Assembly (NCBI RefSeq): GCF_000526195.1
Contig: NZ_JAFP01000001.1
Location: 248,001-312,000 of the forward strand
Direction of reading: 5' to 3'
From: Hippea sp. KM1
Lineage (GTDB): Bacteria; Campylobacterota_A; Desulfurellia; Desulfurellales; Hippeaceae
DNA: 64,000 bases
The notes beneath the pieces are model-generated. The model was not told the DNA's origin. It saw only the letters and a program-made list of their open reading frames with translations, and searched no databases. The stretch's first letter is position 1; the number at the start of each line of letters is the position of its first letter. Both the position numbers and the translations under genes were made by a program. Below are positions 8,668 to 15,840 of the stretch, piece after piece.

Positions 8668-9277
8668 TGATACTTTATACGATGAAATAAACTTCGTAAG
8701 AAGCGGTTTTGCGGAAATAGCATCTTACTTAGGGGATAGGAAATATTTCGACTTTTTGTGGGAAGATTTTATGAAGAAAGGTAGTGGAAAGAATATAGAT
8801 AATTTACTTTCTGTCTTTAAAATAAAAGAAAAAAAAGAAAAACTGATAGAAATATATAGATTTCATACACCAAATATAGAGCTTAATAATGATGCGAGAG
8901 CGGTATTGCATTATTTAAAAGAAAAAAAAATATCTACTGCAATTATAACAGATGGCCACTATATAACACAAAAAAATAAGTTCACGGCTTTGGGCTTGGA
9001 TAAGTTAATAGACTTTGTTGTTTTTACTGATTATTACCATACAAAAAAACCGGATTTAAGGCCATTTCATATTGTTATGTCTCATTTCTCAAAAGAAAAA
9101 TATTTTTGTTATATAGCGGATAACCCACAAAAAGATTTTATAGCTCCTTTAAAGCTCGGATGGAAGGCTGTAAGATACAAAAATAAAAATGGAGTGTACA
9201 ATAAAATAAAATGTGCATTGCAGATACCAGAAATTAGCAATCTGATGGATGCAGTAGAAATATTGGGTCTAAAATGA
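8645..9277 (+). CDS. HAD-family phosphatase
   Basis: 210 residues from the ATG at 8645. Motif I is FDLDDTLYDE with nucleophile Asp6 and Asp8. Motif II is IITDGHY, the motif III Lys is in HTKKPD, and the last loop reads YIADNPQKDF, an Asn-Pro variant of the usual GD-D. The alpha-helical cap lies between residues about 15 and 80, giving a subfamily I architecture like YjjG. It overlaps the ATP-grasp gene by 23 nt and pglE by ATGA, so the pair is embedded in the pgl operon. It might supply the dephosphorylated acid, for example glycerate, to the ATP-grasp ligase (inference). It is AT-rich like its partner. Confidence 0.75.
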   Translation: MVVVFDLDDTLYDEINFVRSGFAEIASYLGDRKYFDFLWEDFMKKGSGKNIDNLLSVFKIKEKKEKLIEIYRFHTPNIELNNDARAVLHYLKEKKISTAIITDGHYITQKNKFTALGLDKLIDFVVFTDYYHTKKPDLRPFHIVMSHFSKEKYFCYIADNPQKDFIAPLKLGWKAVRYKNKNGVYNKIKCALQIPEISNLMDAVEILGLK

Positions 9278-10359
9278 ACAGTAAGATCTTTCTCTCCCCA
9301 CCCCATATGTCGGGGAAAGAGCTTGATTATATAAAAGAGGTTTTTGAGAGCAATTATATTGCGCCGGTTGGTGAGTTTATAGAGAGGTTTGAACAGTCTA
9401 TTTGTGATTTTACAAAGGCAAAGTATACTTGCGCCGTTGTCAATGGCACAAGCGCAATCCATCTTGCTCTGAGGATTTTGGGAATTAAGAATGGAGATAA
9501 GGTTTTAGCCTCAACATTTACATTTATAGGCTCAATTACGCCCATACTCTTTCAAAATGCTGAGCCTGTTTTTATTGACAGCGACGAGAGCTGGAATATA
9601 GACCCAGGCCTTGTTGAGGAGGCTGCAAAAAAAGAAAAACCCAAAGCTCTGATTGTTACGCACCTTTACGGTCAAATGGCAAAGATTGAGGATTTGCTGT
9701 TTTTATCAAGAAAATACGGTTTTTATTTGATAGAAGATGCCGCTGAAGCCCTTGGTGCTACATACAAGAAAAAACATGCAGGCACATTTGGCGATTTTGG
9801 CATATACAGTTTTAACGGCAATAAGATTATCACAACGAGCTCGGGTGGAATGCTTGTGAGCTCTAACGGAGAATGGATAAGACAGGCAAGATTTCTATCA
9901 ACGCAGGCAAAGGAGAATTACCCGTGGTATGAGCATGAAACCTTTGGCTATAATTACAGGATGAGCAATGTCTTGGCTGCAATTGGTGTAGCTCAGATGG
10001 AGGTTTTGGAAGAAAGAGTAAAAAGAAAAAGGGAAATCTTTGATATTTACAAAAGGGAACTTGGAGATATAGCCGATTTTATGCCAGAGATTGAAAACTC
10101 AAGAGGCAACAGGTGGCTTACAACTTTAATTTTTAAAGATAAAAACCCTCTGAAGGTTTCAGAGACGCTAAAAAAACACAATATAGAATCAAGGCCTCTG
10201 TGGAAGCCTATGCACACACAGCCTGTTTTTAGAAATGCAAAGGCATACATAAACGGCGCATCTGAGGCTCTATTTAAGAAAGGCCTGTGTCTGCCAAGCG
10301 GTACGGCTTTGAAGGATGAGCAAATAATTGAAATTTGCAGGATAATAAGGAAAGGATAA
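9274..10359 (+). CDS. pglE: PglE-like UDP-4-keto-sugar aminotransferase
   Basis: 361 residues, DegT/DnrJ/EryC1 (fold type I PLP) family. The motifs SPPHMSGKELDYI, VNGTSAIHLALR, LIEDAAEALGA and SFNGNKIITTSSGG are present; the Lys in the last binds PLP. It makes UDP-4-amino-4,6-dideoxy-GlcNAc from the 4-keto sugar made by PglF, with glutamate as amino donor. The product's 4-amino group is what PglD, or here perhaps the ATP-grasp enzyme, acylates. It overlaps the HAD gene upstream by ATGA and pglF downstream by TAATG. Confidence 0.9.
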   Translation: MNSKIFLSPPHMSGKELDYIKEVFESNYIAPVGEFIERFEQSICDFTKAKYTCAVVNGTSAIHLALRILGIKNGDKVLASTFTFIGSITPILFQNAEPVFIDSDESWNIDPGLVEEAAKKEKPKALIVTHLYGQMAKIEDLLFLSRKYGFYLIEDAAEALGATYKKKHAGTFGDFGIYSFNGNKIITTSSGGMLVSSNGEWIRQARFLSTQAKENYPWYEHETFGYNYRMSNVLAAIGVAQMEVLEERVKRKREIFDIYKRELGDIADFMPEIENSRGNRWLTTLIFKDKNPLKVSETLKKHNIESRPLWKPMHTQPVFRNAKAYINGASEALFKKGLCLPSGTALKDEQIIEICRIIRKG

Positions 10360-12203
10360 TGGATTTACTTAAACCAACACAGACCAAGAGATTAATCTTT
10401 TTTCTGTTAAGCGATACCGTATTTTTTGCCTTTAGTCTCTATTTTTCTCTCCTTTTGAGGTTTAACTTTGAAATACCTGCCAATTTTATAAGCAACTACT
10501 TTTACTGGCTTTTGCCTACAATACTGATAAAGATATCATTGCTTTGGATTTTTGACATCTACAAACTCAACTGGCGATTTGTCAGTATCGGTGAATTTTA
10601 TAAGATTATAAAGGGTTTGTTTATAGCCTTTTTTGTGTTGTATTTGCTAAACTTAGGTGCACAAAGGTTTTATTCTGCTCTTTGCCTTCCAAAATCATCA
10701 GTTATTATAGATTTTCTCATCTCAAGCTTTCTTGTGTTGCTTCTAAGGGCTGCAAGAAGGGTCTATTTTGAGGTTATTAACCCTCCAAAAAACAGCAACG
10801 CAAAGAATACTCTAATTATAGGTGCAGGATACACCGGCGAAAAAATCATAAGGGAAATAAATATGACGCCTAAGACTAAATACAAACCCGTTGCAATTTT
10901 GGACGATGATAAGGAAAAGCATAACACTCTTATTCATAATGTAAAGGTGGTTGGGACATTAGACGATATTGAGAAAGCAGTTGATAGGTATAACATAAAA
11001 AGTGCCGTTATAGCTATTGCAACACTTCAGCACAACAAAGTAAAAGAGCTATACGATAGGCTCTCAAACTCTGGTGTAAAAGATATAAAGATCGTTCCGA
11101 GTCTTGATAAGCTGCCCAACAAGGATGTGTCTTTGAAGGATTTGAAGGATATATCCATTGAGGATTTGCTTGCAAGGGAAATGGTAATAATTGATACAAC
11201 AGGAATTAGATCATTTTTGGAGAACAAGGTAATTTTGGTAAGTGGGGCTGGTGGTTCTATTGGGTCGGAGATTGTTAATCAGTTGCTTTCATATAATCCA
11301 AAAAGCGTTATAGGCTTTGAAATCGATGAGACCGAACTCCACTCTTTGATGTTGAAATTTAAGGATAAACCGTTTTTGCCTGTGGTTGGTGATATTAGAA
11401 ACAAAGAGAAGCTTTTAAAGGTATTTAATATATATAAACCACAAATTGTATTCCACGCTGCAGCATACAAGCATGTGCCTATGATGGAGATGTTTCCCGA
11501 AGAGGCTATAGAGACAAACATATTGGGCACGCTTAATCTAATAGAATCGTCGCTTGAGGCAGGTGTTGAGAAATTTATAAACATATCAACCGATAAGGCG
11601 GTTAACCCCAAAAATGTAATGGGAGCGACAAAACGGATAGCCGAGATTCTCTGCCGGGCATACAACGAAAGGGGTAAAGCCAAATTCATATCGGTTAGGT
11701 TTGGCAATGTGCTTGGAAGCAGGGGTTCGGCAATCCCCTTATTTATTGAACAGATCAAAAAAGGTGGCCCAATAACAATCACACACCCAGATATGAAGCG
11801 ATACTTCATGAGTATACCAGAGGCGGTTTCACTGGTTTTGCAGGCTGCATATATGGGTGAGGGCGGTGAGGTTTTTGTTTTGGATATGGGTGAGCCGATA
11901 AAGATTGTGGAGCTTGCAGAGAGGTTAATAAAACTTGAAGGACTTGAACCTTATAAGGACATAGATATTGTTTTTACGGGTGTTCGACCTGGAGAGAAGT
12001 TATTTGAAGAGCTTTTGACGGCAGAGGAGGGCGTGGATAAGACTTATCATGAGAAAATATATGTAGCCAGAATAAAATCGGATTTTTCCAATAAGCAGAT
12101 AGAGGATATTGTTTCAGAAATTAAAGAGGCTCTGAGGGGAGTTGATAAGTCAGAGATAAAAAAGGTATTGAAAAAATATATTCCTTCTTATGATCAGTCT
12201 TGA
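10359..12203 (+). CDS. pglF: PglF-like UDP-GlcNAc 4,6-dehydratase
   Basis: 614 residues from the ATG that overlaps the pglE stop. Four N-terminal membrane helices (residues about 10-135) are followed by a CoA-binding-like Rossmann domain (TLIIGAGYTGEKI) and a catalytic SDR domain with VSGAGGSIGSEI. The active-site segment STDKAVNPKNVMGATKR has Met and Lys in place of Tyr-Lys, as in PglF/CapD. It converts UDP-GlcNAc to the UDP-4-keto-6-deoxy sugar, the first step to bacillosamine. It is the last gene of the pgl operon; I see no strong terminator in the 114 nt that follow. Confidence 0.92.
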   Translation: MDLLKPTQTKRLIFFLLSDTVFFAFSLYFSLLLRFNFEIPANFISNYFYWLLPTILIKISLLWIFDIYKLNWRFVSIGEFYKIIKGLFIAFFVLYLLNLGAQRFYSALCLPKSSVIIDFLISSFLVLLLRAARRVYFEVINPPKNSNAKNTLIIGAGYTGEKIIREINMTPKTKYKPVAILDDDKEKHNTLIHNVKVVGTLDDIEKAVDRYNIKSAVIAIATLQHNKVKELYDRLSNSGVKDIKIVPSLDKLPNKDVSLKDLKDISIEDLLAREMVIIDTTGIRSFLENKVILVSGAGGSIGSEIVNQLLSYNPKSVIGFEIDETELHSLMLKFKDKPFLPVVGDIRNKEKLLKVFNIYKPQIVFHAAAYKHVPMMEMFPEEAIETNILGTLNLIESSLEAGVEKFINISTDKAVNPKNVMGATKRIAEILCRAYNERGKAKFISVRFGNVLGSRGSAIPLFIEQIKKGGPITITHPDMKRYFMSIPEAVSLVLQAAYMGEGGEVFVLDMGEPIKIVELAERLIKLEGLEPYKDIDIVFTGVRPGEKLFEELLTAEEGVDKTYHEKIYVARIKSDFSNKQIEDIVSEIKEALRGVDKSEIKKVLKKYIPSYDQS

Positions 12204-12251
12204 TTTACCTCTCAACCGTCTTTAGCCTGTCTAAATGCGCAAGGATTATTG

Positions 12252-12282
12252 TTGAATAAGGTTAAATTTTTTTATATATAAA
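12252..12282 (+). promoter_or_regulatory. Putative sigma-70 promoter for the 12.3-kb operon
   Basis: TTGAAT at 12252-12257 is followed 17 nt later by TATATA at 12275-12280 (or TATAAA at 12277). It lies 36 nt before the next gene's start, in an AT-rich gap after pglF. Confidence 0.5.
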
Positions 12283-12317
12283 TTAAGAAGGATTTAAAAG
12301 TTGATAAGGAGTGGGAG

Positions 12318-12512
12318 ATGGGGCAGATGCATACCTATAAGGTTTTGGCTCTTGTGATATACAGGGATGAGAGGAAGCTCGTTACCACAAACATAGTCAG
12401 GGCGAAGGATAAAAAAGAGGCAAAGAGGCAGATTGAGAGGAAATATAAGAAATTGCCAGAGGCCAGCGAGGTTATAATAAACGAAGAGGTCGATATAATT
12501 CAGTTGGTTTAG
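12318..12512 (+). CDS. Small conserved-looking protein, function unknown
   Basis: 64 residues, basic in the middle (RAKDKKEAKRQIERKYKK) and acidic at the end. The AAGGAG Shine-Dalgarno 7 nt upstream supports the ATG at 12318; a second ATG three codons on is possible. The predicted pattern is strand, strand, helix, strand. I do not recognise the family. It is followed 8 nt later by the resolvase-like gene and the two probably share a transcript. Confidence 0.6.
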   Translation: MGQMHTYKVLALVIYRDERKLVTTNIVRAKDKKEAKRQIERKYKKLPEASEVIINEEVDIIQLV

Positions 12513-12520
12513 GAGGGTAT

Positions 12521-12856
12521 ATGGGAAGGATTTACGGATACATTCAGTATGATTCCGAAGCGGATAGGGTTGTTCAAAAGGCTGCTATAGATAAGTTTGT
12601 AAAAACAAAATACGGAGTTGATTCCGGCGAGATTGAATACTTAGAGGAGGAGGTTAAGCCCTATATCAGCTGGAAGAACAGGCAGCTTGGCAAGGAGCTT
12701 TTGCCTAAGTTAGAGGAAGGCGATGTGTTGATTGTGTCAGAATCCAAGAGATTGGGCAGCTCATCGCCTGAAATCGATGTCTTTTTGATGTATGCAACAG
12801 ATAAGGGAGCAGAGGTTTACGAAGCGAAGTTGGAGACAAAAATATCTGGATATTAA
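12521..12856 (+). CDS. Resolvase-like domain protein lacking catalytic residues
   Basis: 111 residues with the outline of a serine-recombinase N-terminal domain: MGRIYGYIQYDSEADR, then SWKNRQLGKELLPKLEEGDVLIVSE, then KRLGSSSPEIDVFL and GAEVYEAK. In active enzymes the start reads YxRxS and the later segment RLGRS. Here the YxRxS Arg is Gln, the Ser position is Asp (a Ser follows one residue later) and the Arg of RLGRS is Ser. There is no DNA-binding C-terminal helix-turn-helix. It is therefore unlikely to recombine DNA and may be a repurposed fold. An AGGAGGG ribosome site precedes the ATG. Confidence 0.6.
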   Translation: MGRIYGYIQYDSEADRVVQKAAIDKFVKTKYGVDSGEIEYLEEEVKPYISWKNRQLGKELLPKLEEGDVLIVSESKRLGSSSPEIDVFLMYATDKGAEVYEAKLETKISGY

Positions 12857-12860
12857 AAAA

Positions 12861-12878
12861 GGGAGGCTTAAGCCTCCC
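12861..12878. terminator. Bidirectional rho-independent terminator
   Basis: A perfect palindrome GGGAGGCTTAAGCCTCCC sits between two convergent genes. Preceded by a run of A on the plus strand, it gives a stem followed by six T for the minus-strand CoA-transferase gene. On the plus strand it follows the resolvase-like gene with a weaker T tract. Confidence 0.85.
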
Positions 12879-12887
12879 TGAATTGTT

Positions 12888-14552
12888 TTAGATGATTCCA
12901 CCCTCTTTGAGGATGCTGTCGATGTACTCTTTCAAGACGCCCAGGTCTTTGTAGAACAATACCTCAGGCATCGTCTCGACATTCTCTGGAACCTCTGGTT
13001 TGAAGTTCATCTTAGCGAGTATGTCTTTCTCTATATCAACACCAGGTGCAACCTCTTTGAGTCTTAAGCCGTTCTCTGTTAGCTCAAATACAGCCCTCTC
13101 TGTTACATAGAGGATCCTCTTACCGCTCTTTACAGCCTGAGGACCACTGAAGACGATCTTTACGATCTCCTGATTGAACTTCAATATATTACCGTCGCTG
13201 TTGATGATGAGCTTACCGTTGTCTGCGTCTATATCGATGCCCTTTCCTGCTGTGAAGCCACCAGCAAAGAATGTCCTTGGGGAACCAGCACTAATTACAG
13301 GGAATCCACCAGGACCGGATACCCTTACCGGGCTGTAGGATGGGTTAACATTACCCTTCGGGTCGATCTCCATGAAGCCCAAGGATGCAAAGTCGATAAT
13401 ACCACCCTCATAGTTTGTGAACATATCGGGCATTGGGATGATGGCGTTTGGTGAAATAGCAACACCGAAGTCCTGTCCAACTAAAGCAACACCACCAACA
13501 GGACCAGGCTCAACAGTTAGGGCCAAGAAGTCGCTGTATCCAAACTCGCCTGCCAGCCAGGATACGAAAACAGGTATTCCAATACCCAAGTTTCCAAAGA
13601 GCGGTTTCTTAAGCTGAGCAACAAGCCTCATTGTCTCTATCAAGACCCTACCGGCTGCGATTCTGTCTCTTATCTTGTCAGGTGTTGGCAAGAGGCTTTC
13701 AAGCTCTTTAGTTTTCTGTGCCTTAACCGTTCCTGCCAGTCTTGGGTCAACAACATAGCTTCCGGATACCCTGTGGTATTTGTCTGCATCTGGAGAAACA
13801 ACAACATAATCTATTAATGGTGCAGGAACGACAACATCCCTTGTGGGTATTGTGTCTTTTCTTGCAACATACTTAACCTGAACGATTGTCTTTCCTGGGT
13901 TGGGCTGGGCCTTTGCAGCCTGTGCCATGTTAAGAACCGTGCCATAGAAGCCCTCTTCCTCCATGGATACATTACCGTCTGTATCTGCCGTTGTTCCCCT
14001 GATGAGCGTTACATCTGGTGTTGGAGCTGTATAGAGCAACCACTCCTCACCGTTTATCTCCATCAACTCGACCTTGCAGGTCTTCTTCTCTTTTGCTATC
14101 TCGTTGGATGCACCACCGTCGATCCTTGGGTCTAAGAATGTGCCAAGACCAACCTTTGTAATCAAGCCGGGCCTACCGCTTGCGATCTCCCTGAACCAGT
14201 AGGATGTTGTTCCGATAGCGTAGGAGTAAACCTCTATCCTGTTTTCAAGTGTCATCTTCATCAATGCTGGAGACCAGCCGATGAATGGCATCAAAACGCC
14301 TCTAATGAAGTTCTGGTTCTTATCCTCATAAAGCTCTGCAAATACCTTATCCAAGCCCCTATCTGGAACTGCTGGCAATGTGTCGGAGATGATGAACAGG
14401 TTGTTTGGATGGCCAGTTTCTTTGTACATCTCATAAAGCTCTAATATTAGATACTCTGGGGATGTGGTTAGGTTAAATCCTGAAATGGCCACCACATCGC
14501 CGTCTTTAATTACGCTCAACGCTTCCCTTGCGTCCACTACCTTATTTCTCAT
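12888..14552 (-). CDS. Family I acyl-CoA:acetate CoA-transferase (propionate CoA-transferase/YdiF-like)
   Basis: 554 residues from the ATG at 14552, which has AGGAGG 6 nt upstream. Alpha and beta subunit halves are fused, as in propionate CoA-transferase. The second half carries TVEPGPVGG, whose Glu (about residue 348) aligns with the catalytic glutamate forming the glutamyl-CoA thioester. Other family segments are GNLGIGIPVFVSWLA and SAGSPRTFFAGGFTAGKG. It would move CoA between acetate and a short acyl-CoA such as succinyl-, propionyl- or acetoacetyl-CoA; the substrate is not readable. It is divergent from a second CoA-transferase operon, with a private promoter and terminator. Confidence 0.85.
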   Translation of the reverse strand: MRNKVVDAREALSVIKDGDVVAISGFNLTTSPEYLILELYEMYKETGHPNNLFIISDTLPAVPDRGLDKVFAELYEDKNQNFIRGVLMPFIGWSPALMKMTLENRIEVYSYAIGTTSYWFREIASGRPGLITKVGLGTFLDPRIDGGASNEIAKEKKTCKVELMEINGEEWLLYTAPTPDVTLIRGTTADTDGNVSMEEEGFYGTVLNMAQAAKAQPNPGKTIVQVKYVARKDTIPTRDVVVPAPLIDYVVVSPDADKYHRVSGSYVVDPRLAGTVKAQKTKELESLLPTPDKIRDRIAAGRVLIETMRLVAQLKKPLFGNLGIGIPVFVSWLAGEFGYSDFLALTVEPGPVGGVALVGQDFGVAISPNAIIPMPDMFTNYEGGIIDFASLGFMEIDPKGNVNPSYSPVRVSGPGGFPVISAGSPRTFFAGGFTAGKGIDIDADNGKLIINSDGNILKFNQEIVKIVFSGPQAVKSGKRILYVTERAVFELTENGLRLKEVAPGVDIEKDILAKMNFKPEVPENVETMPEVLFYKDLGVLKEYIDSILKEGGII

Positions 14553-14588
14553 ACACAACCTCCTAAAAAGATATTCTTACATGGCTAA

Positions 14589-14617
14589 AATATATAAAAT
14601 TATTTCTAAAAAGTCAA
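14589..14617 (-). promoter_or_regulatory. Sigma-70 promoter of the family I CoA-transferase gene
   Basis: On the minus strand TTGACT (14617-14612) and TATATT (14594-14589) are separated by 17 nt, giving a start near 14582 and a leader of about 30 nt to the ATG at 14552. Confidence 0.7.
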
Positions 14618-14687
14618 TCTCTAAATTAGGATTCTTTAAAAAAAGTTTATTAACTATTTTAATAAGTAAAACTTTATTTATTAAAAC

Positions 14688-14830
14688 TGCAACTAAAAAG
14701 GCCTGTTGCAAAGCCATTTTTTCAAAAATTCTTATCTGCAAAAATGAAACCGATAGATTTTCTTAATTAACTACAGATAAAGTTCAATCTTTTTAATTTT
14801 AATGCTGCAAATTGATTTAGTGTTGCAAAT
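14688..14830. repeat. Cluster of TGCAA motifs in the divergent CoA-transferase promoter region
   Basis: The 450-nt AT-rich gap between the divergent CoA-transferase units (14566-15020) has no convincing gene. It holds repeated CTGCAA/TTGCAA words at 14688, 14704, 14736, 14803 and 14821. The last two are near-identical 10-mers (TGCTGCAAAT and TGTTGCAAAT) 18 bp apart, and AAATGCAAC lies at the start region of the plus-strand promoter. This spacing would put two sites on nearly one DNA face, as for a transcription factor. It may be chance in AT-rich DNA. Confidence 0.35.
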
Positions 14831-14965
14831 ATTTGAATTTAATTAACCAATATTATAAAATTAAGTAAACTAAATAGGGGGTATTTTATGTAAAAAATAT
14901 TATATCTAAAGGAAAAAAGTTATAAGAAAAGCCCGAAAAATTTAGTTAATTAATTAAAAAATTTC

Positions 14966-14994
14966 TTGACATTTAAGATTTGCTATATTAAAAT
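14966..14994 (+). promoter_or_regulatory. Sigma-70 promoter of the IpdAB-type CoA-transferase operon
   Basis: TTGACA at 14966-14971 and TAAAAT at 14989-14994 with 17 nt between; the TATATT at 14984 overlaps. The predicted start is near 15001, about 36 nt before the first gene's start. Confidence 0.75.
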
Positions 14995-15036
14995 GCAACT
15001 GACAATAAGAAATTATAGAAGAAGGAGGTGAGAGGG

Positions 15037-15408
15037 GTGATAGCTTATCCAAAGTCCTTTAGAGAACGCTGGGAAAAGCCCTCCAAAGCCGAGCCTCAAG
15101 AGAGACCCACCTCAAGGGAGAGTCTGGAAGTCTGGAAGGCTTTGACCAGCGAGGTATGGGAATTGGCCATGTCCAATTACTATTTTGAGACCTGGATGTG
15201 GCAGTTCAAGAAGGTGCCTGCCGCCATTACCCGCTTGAACAAGCTTGTCGGCCAGCTTCATGAGAGAAAGACCGCTGAGATTATGGAGAATGAGTTAAGG
15301 ATCAAGCTTGATTACATCAAAAACGCCAAGGAGATGTTGGAATTTGCAGAGAATAAGATCGAAGACACATTGAGGACACTCTGGGCAAAGAAGAGGGAGC
15401 TTGAGTAA
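15037..15408 (+). CDS. Unrecognised helical protein encoded before a CoA-transferase
   Basis: 123 residues from the GTG at 15037, which has GAAGGAGG 8 nt upstream; a GTG at 15028 falls inside that Shine-Dalgarno and is rejected. The first 30 residues are Pro/Arg/Glu-rich and look flexible. The rest is mostly helical and Trp-rich (SLEVWKALTSEVWELAMSNY) and ends in a charged coiled-coil-like stretch. No signal peptide or metal motif is visible. It is the first gene of the operon leading to the two CoA-transferase subunits, and its base composition is like theirs. I do not recognise the family; an accessory or assembly role is only a guess. Confidence 0.7.
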   Translation: MIAYPKSFRERWEKPSKAEPQERPTSRESLEVWKALTSEVWELAMSNYYFETWMWQFKKVPAAITRLNKLVGQLHERKTAEIMENELRIKLDYIKNAKEMLEFAENKIEDTLRTLWAKKRELE

Positions 15409-15840
15409 ATGTCGGGCGATTTCAGTGTATTACCGGGTCGCATTATTGGCGGTGGAGAATTCATAACATTCGAAGAGATAATAGAGAAGGTCAAGGGTTT
15501 AGGTAAGATTACAAAGACGGGAGGTTCAAGTTTTAGGCTTGTGCCGCACAATGAAAGCGGCAGAGACATCCTGGATTTTGACGATATGTATCCTACGGTT
15601 TACTTTAACAAGGATTACTCAGTCGATTTTTACATTACCGGTTTAAAGTATGAAAAGGTTGTGGAATTTATAGAGAAGCTCTCCGATGTTTTGGGTGTGC
15701 CGATTGAGTATGCGGATCTGGGTAATGAAGAACCGGATCCGGAGGAGGAACTCAAAAAATTAGAAAAATTTTTAGAAGAATTTGGAGGGGGCTATGGCAG
15801 AGGAAAAAAGCAAGATAATGTCAGTTCAGGAAATCGTTAA
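15409..15840 (+). CDS. Unrecognised acidic protein encoded before a CoA-transferase
   Basis: 143 residues starting on the base after the previous stop. It begins MSGDFSVLPGRIIGGGEFIT, has a mixed alpha/beta middle with FRLVPHNESGRDILDFDDMY and ends in an acidic helix (EEPDPEEELKKLEKFLEEF). Its last 47 nt overlap the CoA-transferase alpha gene in another frame, so the two are probably translationally coupled. No known domain is recognised. With the previous gene it forms a small two-protein module tied to this CoA-transferase. Confidence 0.7.
   Translation: MSGDFSVLPGRIIGGGEFITFEEIIEKVKGLGKITKTGGSSFRLVPHNESGRDILDFDDMYPTVYFNKDYSVDFYITGLKYEKVVEFIEKLSDVLGVPIEYADLGNEEPDPEEELKKLEKFLEEFGGGYGRGKKQDNVSSGNR

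Noticed and set aside
11279-11809. 176-codon minus-strand frame inside pglF
   Set aside because: Antisense to the catalytic domain of pglF, with no recognisable domain.
12204-12317. Possible tRNA or small RNA gene after pglF
   Set aside because: No cloverleaf or strong hairpin is visible; the gap reads as a promoter region. The other gaps also showed no tRNA-like sequence.
12861-12878. Perfect palindrome considered as a mobile-element end or operator
   Set aside because: It lies between convergent stops and is flanked by T tracts in the minus direction, so a terminator explains it; a similar palindrome at 32266 also follows a gene end.
14701-14730. Possible sigma-54 (-24/-12) site on the minus strand (TGGCTTTGCA)
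   Set aside because: The GG to GC spacing is far too short for a sigma-54 promoter, and a good sigma-70 promoter is present nearby.
14464-14766. 100-codon plus-strand frame over the start of the family I CoA-transferase and its leader
   Set aside because: It is antisense to a convincing gene for its first third, then runs through AT-rich promoter DNA with Lys/Phe/Ile-biased content and no ribosome site.
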